A stretch of 64,000 nucleotides of DNA from Arthrobacter sp. StoSoilB19 (GTDB lineage: Bacteria; Actinomycetota; Actinomycetes; Actinomycetales; Micrococcaceae), in contig NZ_AP024650.1 in the NCBI RefSeq assembly GCF_019977275.1, positions 3,782,001 to 3,846,000 on the forward strand. Reading direction: 5' to 3'. The notes under the pieces are model-generated. The model worked only from the letters and a program-made list of their open reading frames with translations. It ran no database searches and was not told where the DNA came from. The translations under genes were made by a program, and so were the position numbers. This document shows, piece by piece, positions 45,946 through 54,149 of the stretch; the first letter of the stretch is position 1; each line of letters opens with the position of its first letter.

Positions 45946-46733
45946 GCGGCAGGCTTGTGTCCGTGGAAGGCACCGCGCCGCAGTTTGAGCTGGCCGTGGA
46001 GAATGCCGACGGCGTCCGGCTGGCCGCCGCCGTGGGCGCGGCCCGGGTTGAACTGTGCGCCGCCCTGGCGGAGACAGAGGGCGTCACGCCAAGCATCGGC
46101 ACCATCGGGCAGGCGTGCGGCCTGGGCCTTCCCGTCCATGTCCTGGTGCGTCCGCGGCCGGGCAACTTCACCTATTCGCCCGGCGAGCTCGATGTCATTG
46201 AGCGCGATGCCGCTGCGGCTTTGGGTGCCGGAGCCGCGGGCGTGGTGGTTGGTGTCCTGGCATCCGACGGCGGCCCGGATGTCCAGGCAATCCGGCACAT
46301 TGTGGCAGCAGCGCGGGCCGTGAGGCCGGATGCCGAAGTCACGTTCCACCGCGCGTTCGACGCAGCCCTGGCCGCCGGCCTGGACCCTGCCGGGGCGCTC
46401 TCCCGGCTGGAGCACGCAGGGGTGGACCGGGTCCTCACCAGTGGTGGGGCCCCCGACTGCGCCGCGGGGCTGGAGATGCTGCGCAGGATTGTGCGGCAGG
46501 GACGCCGGAGTGCTCCCTCGGTCCAGATCATGGCCGGTGGGGGTGTCACCCTGGCGCTGGTACCGTCGCTCCTTGAAGCGGGAGTCCATGCCGTGCACAC
46601 GTCGGCGCGGCCCCGGCAAGGGGGCGGGGCGGGCGGGGACCGCGCCGGCGCCGCGGACCACGGACTGGCCGCCCGCATGGCTGCCGCCGTGGCGGCCGTG
46701 CCGCTGCCCCAACCGACGAACGAAGGACGGTAA
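45930..46733 (+). CDS. cutC: CutC-family protein inside the nag operon
   Basis: TIM-barrel protein of 267 aa in the CutC family: [53 protein letters not shown] and [19 protein letters not shown] are diagnostic. CutC has been linked to copper homeostasis in E. coli, but that role has been questioned and no enzyme reaction is established. Here it overlaps nagB by 16 bp and ends 3 bp before nagA, so it is co-translated with GlcNAc catabolism, which argues for a role with amino sugars. Start ATG 45930 has GGAAG upstream. Confidence 0.93.
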   Translation: MAGTLSGRLVSVEGTAPQFELAVENADGVRLAAAVGAARVELCAALAETEGVTPSIGTIGQACGLGLPVHVLVRPRPGNFTYSPGELDVIERDAAAALGAGAAGVVVGVLASDGGPDVQAIRHIVAAARAVRPDAEVTFHRAFDAALAAGLDPAGALSRLEHAGVDRVLTSGGAPDCAAGLEMLRRIVRQGRRSAPSVQIMAGGGVTLALVPSLLEAGVHAVHTSARPRQGGGAGGDRAGAADHGLAARMAAAVAAVPLPQPTNEGR

Positions 46734-46736
46734 ACG

Positions 46737-47936
46737 ATGGGCAAGGAACTGTTTCTTCGCGGCCGCATCGTCACCGCCTCGCTGGATATTGCGGACGGGG
46801 TGGTGGCGGCCGACGGCGGCCTGGTCACTTTCGCGGGCCCGGCGCAGGACTTCCCCGGGGTACTTCCGCCGGACGCACCCGGCGGACGCATCCTGGTGCC
46901 CGGACTGGTGGACGTGCACTGCCATGGCGCCTACGGTTCGGATTTCTCGGAGGGCGATCCCGACGGCGCCGAGCGGGCGGCACGCTACCTGCACAGCCGC
47001 GGGACCACCACGCTGCTGGCCAGCCTGGTTACCGGAGAGCCCGGGGACCTGGTCCGGAACCTGGAGATACTGCGGGAGCTGGCAGGCCTGGGGCTGATTG
47101 CCGGATCGCACCTGGAAGGTCCGTTCCTCTCAGGCCAGCAGTGTGGCGCGCACGATCCCGTCCTGCTCCTGGAACCGGATCCTGAGGTGGTGGCCCGCAT
47201 GCTGGCCGCGGCAGGGCCAACCCTGGCCTCCATGACCTTGGCGGCCGAGCTGCCCGGCGCCTCCGAACTCGCCGCCCAGCTTGCGGCCCGCGGCATCATC
47301 CCATCCCTGGGCCACACCGCCGCGGACCATGCGACGGCGGCAGCCTTCCTGGCGCGCGCGGCCGCGGCTTTGGACTCGGCCGGCAATTCCACCGGCAGGA
47401 ACCGCCCAACGGTAACCCACCTGTTCAATGCCATGCCTCCGCTTCACCACCGCTCCCCCGGGCCAGTATCGGCGAGCCTCAGCGCAGCCAAGGCCGGGCA
47501 GGCTGTGGTGGAGCTGATTGCCGATGGCGTGCATCTGGCACCGGAAACCGTGAAGTTGGTGTTTGACCTTGTGGGGCCGCACAACATCACGCTGGTGACC
47601 GATTCGATGGCCGCCACCGGGCTGGAGGACGGACAGTACAGGCTGGGGTCCCTCTCCGTCACAGTTGCCGGCGGCGTAGCCCGGGTTGACGCCACTGGCG
47701 CCATTGCCGGCGGCACCAGCACGTTGCTGGACGTCATCCGCTCCTGCGTTGCTGCCGGAGTTCCGTTGCGGGATGCCGTCACCTCCGCGTCGGCAGTCCC
47801 GGCATCGTTGCTGGGTCTCTCGGCGTATGCGGGCGACCTGCGCGCCGGAATGCAGGCCGACGTCGTCGTTCTTGACCAGGACCTGAACCTGAAGGCAGTG
47901 CTGCGAAGCGGCGAATGGGTCACCGCACCCGGCTGA
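46737..47936 (+). CDS. nagA: N-acetylglucosamine-6-phosphate deacetylase NagA
   Basis: 399-aa amidohydrolase removing acetate from GlcNAc-6-P, the step before NagB. Metal and catalytic motifs: LVDVHCHGAYGSDFSEG, AGSHLEGPFLS with the metal-binding Glu, SLGHTAADHATAAA and THLFNAMPPLHHR with metal His residues, and LVTDSMAATG with the catalytic Asp. Last gene of the EIIC-nagB-cutC-nagA unit, starting 3 bp after cutC. Together these send imported GlcNAc-6-P to fructose-6-P, acetate and ammonia. Confidence 0.97.
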   Translation: MGKELFLRGRIVTASLDIADGVVAADGGLVTFAGPAQDFPGVLPPDAPGGRILVPGLVDVHCHGAYGSDFSEGDPDGAERAARYLHSRGTTTLLASLVTGEPGDLVRNLEILRELAGLGLIAGSHLEGPFLSGQQCGAHDPVLLLEPDPEVVARMLAAAGPTLASMTLAAELPGASELAAQLAARGIIPSLGHTAADHATAAAFLARAAAALDSAGNSTGRNRPTVTHLFNAMPPLHHRSPGPVSASLSAAKAGQAVVELIADGVHLAPETVKLVFDLVGPHNITLVTDSMAATGLEDGQYRLGSLSVTVAGGVARVDATGAIAGGTSTLLDVIRSCVAAGVPLRDAVTSASAVPASLLGLSAYAGDLRAGMQADVVVLDQDLNLKAVLRSGEWVTAPG

Positions 47937-48017
47937 GCTGCATTGCGGCGATGGGCGTCTGCTGCCGTGGCCTACCCACGACCTATTATTGTCAGTGCCT
48001 CGTAGGACGATGTTTTT

Positions 48018-49544
48018 ATGGAAATCAGTACTGACCTGGCGGCGGTGATGGAGGGCGTTCGTGCCTCCGTTGCTGCGTTGGATGTACTGGTTCTGGAAGA
48101 CGCTTCCCTCGATTCAGCTGGTTTGGGGGCCGTCGCAGGTGCCGCTGTTGATGTGTTGCAGCGGCGGTACGAGTTGTGTCTGGAGCGGTTGGCGGCCGTG
48201 TGGCGGTTGGAGGCTCAGCTCGCGGCGGTCAAAGCTCGTGATGCCGTGGAGTGCGTCGGTTTCCAGCAGGCACTCCTTGCCCCCGACGCCCCCGCCCAGG
48301 ACCGCACCTACGCCGAGATGTCCGCGGTGGAGGAGATCGCCGGTGTCCTGACCGTCAGTTCCGCGGCCGCAGGCGGGTTGGTGGAACAATCCCGCCGGGT
48401 GTGTTCCCTGCCGCCGCTCCTGGGCGCCCTGTCAGCCGGTGACCTGTCGTGGCAGCATGCCAGGATTGTCGCCGACGAAACCGAAGGGCTCACCCCTGAC
48501 GGGGCTGCTGCCTTGGTGGCGCACTTCTTCGACCCCGACGCCCCCAACCCCGCCCGCGGCGCCGCGCCCGGTGAACTCGTCCCCGCCCGGTTCCGCGCCA
48601 AGGTCCGCGCCTGGCGGGAACGCCACCACCCCGAAACCCTCGAAAAACGCCACGCCAAAGGCGTCGCGGACCGGCGGATGGAATACACCCCGGACCGCGA
48701 CGGCATGGCCTGGCTCTCGCTCTACCTCCCCGGTGACACCGCCTGCGCCATCTGGAACCGCACCACCGCCACCGCCCGCGGCCTGCAGGGCCCTGACGAG
48801 CCCCGCACCCTCACCCAACTCCGCCCCGACATCGCAGCAGCACTCCTCCTCGGCACCGGAAACGCCACGGCCACCGGTGAGGCTGCTGTGGGTGGGGCTG
48901 CACGGGCTACTGGTGATGCTGCGGGAACGGGCGCAGGCAGCGTTTCCGGCATAGGGAGCACTGGTGGTGTTGGCAAGGTCCCCACCCCGCGGGCCGATGT
49001 CCTGGTCACCGTCCCGGTCTTCGCCCTGCTCGGACTCACCGATGAGCCGGCGGTGCTGGACGGCCTTGGCCCGATCCCGGCGTCGATGGCGCGGAGGCTT
49101 GTCGCGGACGGGGCGGAGTCGTTCTACCGCGTCCTGGTCGACCCCCGCGACGGGGCACCCCTGGAGATCGGACGCACCCGCTACCGGCTCCCCGAAACCA
49201 TCAAACAATGGATCCGCATGCGGGACGGAAAATGCACCTTCCCCGGCTGCAGCAACCACACCCCCGACAACCACACCGACCATGGCACAGCCTGGGACCA
49301 CGGCGGCAGAACAGACGTCCGGAACCTGGCGCAGCTTTGCCCCAAACATCACCGTTTGAAGCACGCCCGCGCCTGGAACCCGGATCCCGCGACGGAACAC
49401 GGACCACCCGGCTGGACCTCACCCACAGGCCGCCACTACAACCCCGAACACCAAGACCCCCAACCAACCCACTGGCCGCCAGGCACCCTCCCGGGGCAAC
49501 GAAGCCTCCTAGAGGAAGCGCTCCTGGAGCGCCTCGCCGTCTAA
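48018..49544 (+). CDS. DUF222-HNH endonuclease-like protein (13E12 repeat family)
   Basis: 508-aa protein typical of the large actinobacterial 13E12/DUF222 family, present in many near-identical copies per genome. DUF222 domain at ~residues 30-270 (FQQALLAPDAPAQDRTYAEM, RRVCSLPPLLGALSAGDLSW). A Gly/Ala/Thr-rich variable insert follows at ~285-320. The HNH nuclease domain lies near 400-450 (CTFPGCSNHTPDNHTDH, DVRNLAQLCPKHHRLKH), with the two CxxC-like zinc pairs and the HNH histidines. AGGACG precedes ATG 48018. The catalytic motif is intact; whether it acts on DNA in vivo is unknown. No sign of an intron or intein nearby. Confidence 0.9.
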   Translation: MEISTDLAAVMEGVRASVAALDVLVLEDASLDSAGLGAVAGAAVDVLQRRYELCLERLAAVWRLEAQLAAVKARDAVECVGFQQALLAPDAPAQDRTYAEMSAVEEIAGVLTVSSAAAGGLVEQSRRVCSLPPLLGALSAGDLSWQHARIVADETEGLTPDGAAALVAHFFDPDAPNPARGAAPGELVPARFRAKVRAWRERHHPETLEKRHAKGVADRRMEYTPDRDGMAWLSLYLPGDTACAIWNRTTATARGLQGPDEPRTLTQLRPDIAAALLLGTGNATATGEAAVGGAARATGDAAGTGAGSVSGIGSTGGVGKVPTPRADVLVTVPVFALLGLTDEPAVLDGLGPIPASMARRLVADGAESFYRVLVDPRDGAPLEIGRTRYRLPETIKQWIRMRDGKCTFPGCSNHTPDNHTDHGTAWDHGGRTDVRNLAQLCPKHHRLKHARAWNPDPATEHGPPGWTSPTGRHYNPEHQDPQPTHWPPGTLPGQRSLLEEALLERLAV

Positions 49545-49630
49545 GACTGGCCACGTAGGTTGAGACTGACCGTCAGGCTGCGGCGGAGCAGCGGTTACGC
49601 ATGCCTGGTTTACTGCCGACGCCCATGTGG

Positions 49631-50464
49631 CTATGCAGCCTCGGGCGCTCCCCCAAGGCGGCGACGAAGTGGAATCCGCAAGGCACGCTCCCTGGCGGCC
49701 AGGGCCCGGAGCCGGGGCACCACCCCCATGGCCAGGGGCGGTCCGTGCCCGGGTGCCAGCAACCGTGGGCCCAGCTCCGCCAGGCGCCTGGCTGATTCCA
49801 TGGCCAGCTTCCAGTTCCACGTGGTGTACCAGGGAGGCCCGGACAGATCCTGTCTTCCCGGCAGGAGCCCGCGAATCGAGTTCAAGTTGACCGTCACAAC
49901 AGCATCACCAGTGATCAGGACACCGTCGCGGGATCGCCAGTAGGCCACGTGTCCGGCGGTGTGGCCGGGCGTTGGGACGGCGACCCACTCGGGTAGACCT
50001 GGCATTTTTCCGTCCCGGGGCAGGCTCTGCACCACGTCGGTGATGTCGCCTGCGGCTTCAACCCGCCGGCGTGCACGGGCCGGCAGGGACCACAGGAACG
50101 GGGCGATGAGCCACCGGTCCAACGGCATGGAGAACTCAGGGATGTACCGCCCGGCAGCCATGGGCAATTCAGCCTGGTGGACGAACACCGGGATGTCCCA
50201 CCGCCGTGCCAGGGCCCCGGCAGCGCCCGAGTGGTCGGGATGGATGTGCGTCAGGAAGATGGCTGCGGGCGCAGTCCCGGATCCGAGCATGTCTTCCACA
50301 GCCTTGCGGACCGGCTCCGCACTGGCCGCCCATCCGCAGTCAACCATCACCCACGCGGAACCTGACCTCACAAGGTAGAGATTTGAGGCCATGGGCCCTG
50401 AACCGGTGGTCATGAGGACCACTCCGGAGGCAATCTCCCGTGGTTCTGAAATCCGCACCATCAT
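49631..50464 (-). CDS. Metallo-beta-lactamase-fold hydrolase
   Basis: 277-aa MBL-fold hydrolase. The zinc site is LTHIHPDHSG with His73, His75, Asp77 and His78; further ligands are in TPGHTAGHVAYW and LITGDAVV, and the last in LAPGHGPPLAMG. The pattern is that of the glyoxalase II/RNase Z-like general hydrolase subgroup, not of true beta-lactamases. No signal peptide. Ends GGAPEAA. Located 3 bp downstream of the GyrI-like gene on the same strand, so probably co-transcribed. Substrate unknown. Confidence 0.9.
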   Translation of the reverse strand: MMVRISEPREIASGVVLMTTGSGPMASNLYLVRSGSAWVMVDCGWAASAEPVRKAVEDMLGSGTAPAAIFLTHIHPDHSGAAGALARRWDIPVFVHQAELPMAAGRYIPEFSMPLDRWLIAPFLWSLPARARRRVEAAGDITDVVQSLPRDGKMPGLPEWVAVPTPGHTAGHVAYWRSRDGVLITGDAVVTVNLNSIRGLLPGRQDLSGPPWYTTWNWKLAMESARRLAELGPRLLAPGHGPPLAMGVVPRLRALAARERALRIPLRRRLGGAPEAA

Positions 50465-50467
50465 GAA

Positions 50468-51118
50468 TCACACCACTGGGTGGCGAAGCAAAGTGCGCAG
50501 CTTTTCCGGTGCGCTGCGTCGCGGATCGCCGAGGTAGATCTCATGGTGCCGCCCCCGGACCTTCAATCCGGCGGCCGTGATGGCCGCGTCCAGAAGGGCG
50601 ATGGTCTGGCCTTCATCCGCGTAGGGACCGATATGGAGCGCCTGCGCGCAGCGGCCCTCTTCCCAACGCTCGAAGCGGACCAACTCCAAACCGGGAAGCC
50701 CTTTGGGACGGGATTCTTCCACGGCCCGCTCAAGAAGGGCTTCATCGATCGGTTCAGGCTGCACCATCATGGCCTGCCAGCGCCATGACTCCCGGGCAAA
50801 GCCCCCGAGTCCCGTGAAGCCTGCGCTCACGGCTTCCGTCGGCTCCGTGTGGTCCGGGTCCTCGAACCACCACAAGGCTTCGAGGGGCATCACTTTTGTC
50901 ACCTCACCGGACTGCTTCTTAAGACCAAAGTGTGCCGCGTAGCTAACGGTAAACAACGCCTGCACCGCCCCGGCGAATGCTGGCCCATCAGGGTCCCCTT
51001 GACCCTGGACGACAGCAAAGAGCAGCGGAGGAACGTCCACGAAGTCGACAGTTCCTTTGCGGGTTTTGTAGAGAGACGCAATGTCCTGCCGGAGGTCACT
51101 CACCGTACACGCAGCCAA
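50468..51118 (-). CDS. GyrI-like small-molecule-binding protein
   Basis: 216-aa protein of the GyrI-like (SOUL/effector-binding) family, relatives of which bind small cationic or amphipathic ligands. Recognisable segments are PPLLFAVVQGQGDPDGPAF and LEALWWFEDPDHTEP, and the second half ARESWRWQAMMVQPEPI with CAQALHIGPYADEGQTIALLD, typical of stand-alone GyrI-like proteins annotated near transcription regulators. The start is uncertain: TTG 51118 begins the frame, GTG 51103 (MSDLRQDIASLY) is equally possible, and neither has a clear ribosome site. Forms a unit with the MBL hydrolase. Confidence 0.82.
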   Translation of the reverse strand: MAACTVSDLRQDIASLYKTRKGTVDFVDVPPLLFAVVQGQGDPDGPAFAGAVQALFTVSYAAHFGLKKQSGEVTKVMPLEALWWFEDPDHTEPTEAVSAGFTGLGGFARESWRWQAMMVQPEPIDEALLERAVEESRPKGLPGLELVRFERWEEGRCAQALHIGPYADEGQTIALLDAAITAAGLKVRGRHHEIYLGDPRRSAPEKLRTLLRHPVV

Positions 51119-51191
51119 CCCATGGAGCCAGTTTTCCCCGGCGTGACAGCAGCCAGTAGGGCCGAATGTCCTTACTACCCGTCCGCCCGCA

Positions 51192-52070
51192 CTACCCGTC
51201 GGCCCCGGGCAGGCACACTTCTACGGTGTCCCCGGTGACGCGCGTTTCGAAGACCGGCTGCCTGGACGTGGCGGGACCGGCCTTCACTTCACCCGTGCGC
51301 AGTGCGAACGTGCTCCGGTGCCAGGGGCAGACCACGCATGCGTCCCCGCCGACGTCCTTGATCTTGCCTTCGTGAAGCGGTCCGGAAAGGTGGCTGCAGA
51401 CATCGGACAGCACATTGATGGTGGTGCCCTCGCGGTGGACCAGCAGCGGAATACCGGCCGCGACGCGCTTATGGAGGCCGCCCTCCGGCAGTTCAGCCAG
51501 CGGGGACAGCGGATGCCAGCCGGACGGAAAACGGTGCGGAATCTCCTCGCTGTGGTTGACCCCTGCGGCTTGGCGGTAGGTCAGGTGCCCGCCAAGGAAC
51601 CCGCCGGCGCCCACGGTGGCGAGCCCCAGGTACGCAAGCACCTTGCCGCCGCCCTGGCCGCCCCTGGCCCGCTGGACGAGTGATGCAATGTAGAGGCCGG
51701 TTGCCGTGACGTTGGCCGCCGCGTGCACCAGGCCCACCCGCTGCTGCTGCGGGTGCAGCTGCGACCAGTCCATGAGCCCGGCCAGCGCGGACGGAAGCAC
51801 GCTTGCGGTGCCCACACCGATCAACAACCTGGCAGCTTTTTCGCCACCGGGAACGGCATCGAGCACGCCCGCCGAGACCCAGGCGCCAATCGGCACCTGG
51901 ACAGCGAGGGGGTGGACCGGGTGGCCGATGGGGACGCCGTGCAGGATGTCCCGGGCCCACTGGGGCTTGATGACTTTCTTGACGGCTTTCCGGACAGTCC
52001 TGGCCAACGGGTCAAGCCATTCGGCATCTTCGAAACGGGTGACAAGCTCAAGTGCGGGCAACGGTTTCAT
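51192..52070 (-). CDS. DUF2231 membrane domain fused to a Rieske iron-sulphur domain
   Basis: 292-aa fusion protein. The N-terminal part (~residues 40-170) is a DUF2231 membrane domain with about four helices (GHPVHPLAVQVPIGAWVSAG and LHPQQQRVGLVHAAANV). The C-terminal ~100 residues form a Rieske [2Fe-2S] domain with the complete ligand set: Cys225-x-His227 in DVCSHLSGPL and Cys248-x2-His251 in CVVCPWHRSTF. A membrane-anchored ferredoxin-like electron carrier is the likely role. ATG 52070 has GGGAGGACAC; the longer frame to 52103 lacks signals. No oxygenase partner is adjacent. Confidence 0.88.
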   Translation of the reverse strand: MKPLPALELVTRFEDAEWLDPLARTVRKAVKKVIKPQWARDILHGVPIGHPVHPLAVQVPIGAWVSAGVLDAVPGGEKAARLLIGVGTASVLPSALAGLMDWSQLHPQQQRVGLVHAAANVTATGLYIASLVQRARGGQGGGKVLAYLGLATVGAGGFLGGHLTYRQAAGVNHSEEIPHRFPSGWHPLSPLAELPEGGLHKRVAAGIPLLVHREGTTINVLSDVCSHLSGPLHEGKIKDVGGDACVVCPWHRSTFALRTGEVKAGPATSRQPVFETRVTGDTVEVCLPGADG

Positions 52071-52162
52071 GTGTCCTCCCTTACCCCAATCGCCGCAATC
52101 CACTCATCACAGAACACCCTGTCCAGGAGACCCGTTTATTGGGCAGGCTGCCTCCGGCGCCG

Positions 52163-52462
52163 TCAGCGCAGGGGTGACCCCACAACGGCAAACCGGTGGC
52201 CTCCCATCTCCCCTGAGAGCAGCGGCATCGCCTCGGCGATTGCGGCGCGCGTGCTGGCCAGTTCCAGCGACGCCTGGTGCGCTTCCGCGGATTCCCAGAG
52301 TTCGGAAACAAAGACGGTGTCCGGCAGGTCATCGTTGATGCCCACCTCATAGAGAAGGCAGCCGGCTTCCTTCATCCCGGGCTTAGGCCGGAGCAGGATG
52401 GCCACGAGGGCGTCGCGCTGGCCTGGCTTGGTTCCAAGAAGTCCCACATTGGCAAACGTCAT
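52163..52462 (-). CDS. Antibiotic-biosynthesis-monooxygenase (ABM) domain protein
   Basis: Small ferredoxin-like-fold protein (99 aa) of the ABM family, which includes quinol monooxygenases and haem-degrading enzymes: GTKPGQRDALVAILLRPKPG, then GCLLYEVGINDDLPDTVFVSEL and ESAEAHQASLELASTRAAI. Acts as a dimer in relatives. ATG 52462 (MTFANVGLL) is used; ATG 52480 is possible and neither has a clear ribosome site. It begins 40 bp after the dctA stop on the same strand and may be read through from dctA. Substrate unknown. Confidence 0.8.
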   Translation of the reverse strand: MTFANVGLLGTKPGQRDALVAILLRPKPGMKEAGCLLYEVGINDDLPDTVFVSELWESAEAHQASLELASTRAAIAEAMPLLSGEMGGHRFAVVGSPLR

Positions 52463-52502
52463 GGGGACATTGTGCAGCATGGGGCTGAAGGAGGTGGTGA
52501 AC

Positions 52503-53954
52503 CTACGGGACCACCGCCGGCGCGGCGGGCTCCGCAGGGACGCCGCCTGACACGGCGCTTTGGTGGGCAGGCCCGACGGCGGAGCGCGGCGCTTCCTCTT
52601 GCGGCACCTTGGTGGGGGCTGGCTGCCCGGCCGCTTCCGCCGTCGTACCTTCACCGGCAAATGCACGCAACATGGCGGCGCGGTCGAACTGCCCTTCCCA
52701 CTTGGCCACGACAAAGGTGGCCACGCAGTTTCCCAGCAGGTTCACCACGACGCGCATGGAGTCCATCAGCCGGTCGGCGCCCAGCAGCAGCGCGACGCCG
52801 GCCACCGGGAAGATGCCCAGCGCCCCGGCAGTGGCGGACAGGGCCAGGAAGGCGGAACCGGGAACGCCCGCCATGCCCTTGGATGTCAGCATCAGGACTC
52901 CCAGGGCCGCCAACTGCTGGCCCAGGTCCAGGTTGTAGCCAAATGCCTGCGCCAGGAAAAGCAGCGAGATGGAGAGGTACAGGGCGGCCCCGTCAAGGTT
53001 GAAGGAGTAGCCGGTGGGAACCACCAGCCCGGTGGTGGCACGCGAGCAGCCGGCGTTGGTCAGCTTGGTCATGATCCGGGGCAGTACGGACTCCGTGGAC
53101 GCCGTCCCCAGCGCCAGGAGGAACTCCTCGCGCGTATATTTCATGAACTGCCACAGCGGCACCCGCGGGTAGGCCCACGCCACCATGAACAGCAGCCCGA
53201 TGAATGCCACCGCGGCGCCGTAGCAGGCCGCAATCAGCACAGCGTACGTCCCCAGGGAATCGAGGCCGTACTGGCCGATGATGAAGGCCATGGCACCGAA
53301 GGCACCCACCGGCGCTGCCCGCATCACCCAGGCCATGATCTTGAAGAACAGTTCCAGCACCGTTTCCATCAGGGTGATCACCGGCAGGCAGCGTTCACGT
53401 CCGACGACGACGATCGCCGCCCCGAAGAACACGGAGAAGCACAGGACCTGCAGGAGGTTGTTGCCGGCGAAGGCGCCAATGACGCTGGTGGGGATGATGC
53501 CCAGCAGGAAGGCTCCGGCATCCTTGGGCGGGGCGGTGGCGGTTTTGGCATTGAGGGCATCCTGGGACAGGGTTGCGGGGTCGATGTTGAGCCCGGCTCC
53601 CGGCTGCACCAGGTTCCCCACCACCAGCCCGAAGACCAGCGCGAACAGGGTGGCACCCGTGAAGTAGGCCAGGGCCTTGATACCCACCCGGCCCACGGCC
53701 TTCACGTCGCTGACCGCGGCGATGCCGGTGACGATGACCAGGAAAATCAGCGGCGCGATGATCATCTTGATCAGCTGGATGAAGCCGTCGCCCAGCGGAC
53801 GGAGCCCTGCGCCGAGGTCCGGCCAGAAGTGGCCCACCAGGATACCCGCCACCACCGCCGCGAGGATCTGGACGAAGAGGGACCTGTACAGCGGTTTCGT
53901 GCGTGGCGCGGATGCCGGAACTTGCGGCTGCGGTGCGGGCGCGGTGGTCTTCAT
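52503..53954 (-). CDS. dctA: C4-dicarboxylate:cation symporter DctA (copy 2)
   Basis: Second DAACS-family symporter (483 aa), matching copy 1 block by block: KMIIAPLIFLVIVTGI, GTASTESVLPRIM, FNLDGAALYLSISLLFLA, LTSKGMAGVPGSAFL and MRVVVNLLGNCVATFVV. The two differ mainly in N terminus, in the periplasmic loop after GLNIDPATLSQ, and in the C-terminal ~40 residues, here Pro/Ala/Glu-rich ending APAVVP. ATG 53954 (MKTTAPAPQ) aligns with the copy 1 start; the frame runs open to TTG 54092. Lies downstream of the Lrp-type gene. A paralogue pair with probably different expression or affinity. Confidence 0.95.
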   Translation of the reverse strand: MKTTAPAPQPQVPASAPRTKPLYRSLFVQILAAVVAGILVGHFWPDLGAGLRPLGDGFIQLIKMIIAPLIFLVIVTGIAAVSDVKAVGRVGIKALAYFTGATLFALVFGLVVGNLVQPGAGLNIDPATLSQDALNAKTATAPPKDAGAFLLGIIPTSVIGAFAGNNLLQVLCFSVFFGAAIVVVGRERCLPVITLMETVLELFFKIMAWVMRAAPVGAFGAMAFIIGQYGLDSLGTYAVLIAACYGAAVAFIGLLFMVAWAYPRVPLWQFMKYTREEFLLALGTASTESVLPRIMTKLTNAGCSRATTGLVVPTGYSFNLDGAALYLSISLLFLAQAFGYNLDLGQQLAALGVLMLTSKGMAGVPGSAFLALSATAGALGIFPVAGVALLLGADRLMDSMRVVVNLLGNCVATFVVAKWEGQFDRAAMLRAFAGEGTTAEAAGQPAPTKVPQEEAPRSAVGPAHQSAVSGGVPAEPAAPAVVP

Positions 53955-54059
53955 GCGGGGTGCCTGTTCGTTAGGGAGGACGCCATCCAGGAGGACGCCT
54001 GCTTCGGACGGCGGCGCCATCGGACGCCGCAGGATCACCCCAACGGTAGGAAACGGATG

Positions 54060-54089
54060 TTTCCGGAAAGATAAATCCGTAATGCGGAA
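54060..54089 (-). promoter_or_regulatory. Inverted repeats upstream of dctA (copy 2)
   Basis: TTCCGCATTACGGAT (minus strand, 54075-54089) resembles TTCCACATAGCGGAA in front of copy 1. A second perfect palindrome, TTTCCGGAAA, lies at 54060-54069. Both are 106-135 bp before the copy 2 start. Confidence 0.5.
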
Positions 54090-54149
54090 CAATTAAAGAT
54101 GAAGCGTGCTATCCAGGGGACGTGTGCGCTGTTGCGGCGCAATGCCCGC

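Noticed and set aside
48018..49544. DUF222-HNH gene as a homing endonuclease or mobile element
   Set aside because: No intron, intein, terminal repeats or target duplication around it; this family is a normal, multi-copy part of actinobacterial genomes.
52560..54074. 504-residue plus-strand frame over dctA copy 2
   Set aside because: Extremely charged His/Gln/Arg translation, no hydrophobic segments; the minus strand encodes a full DctA.
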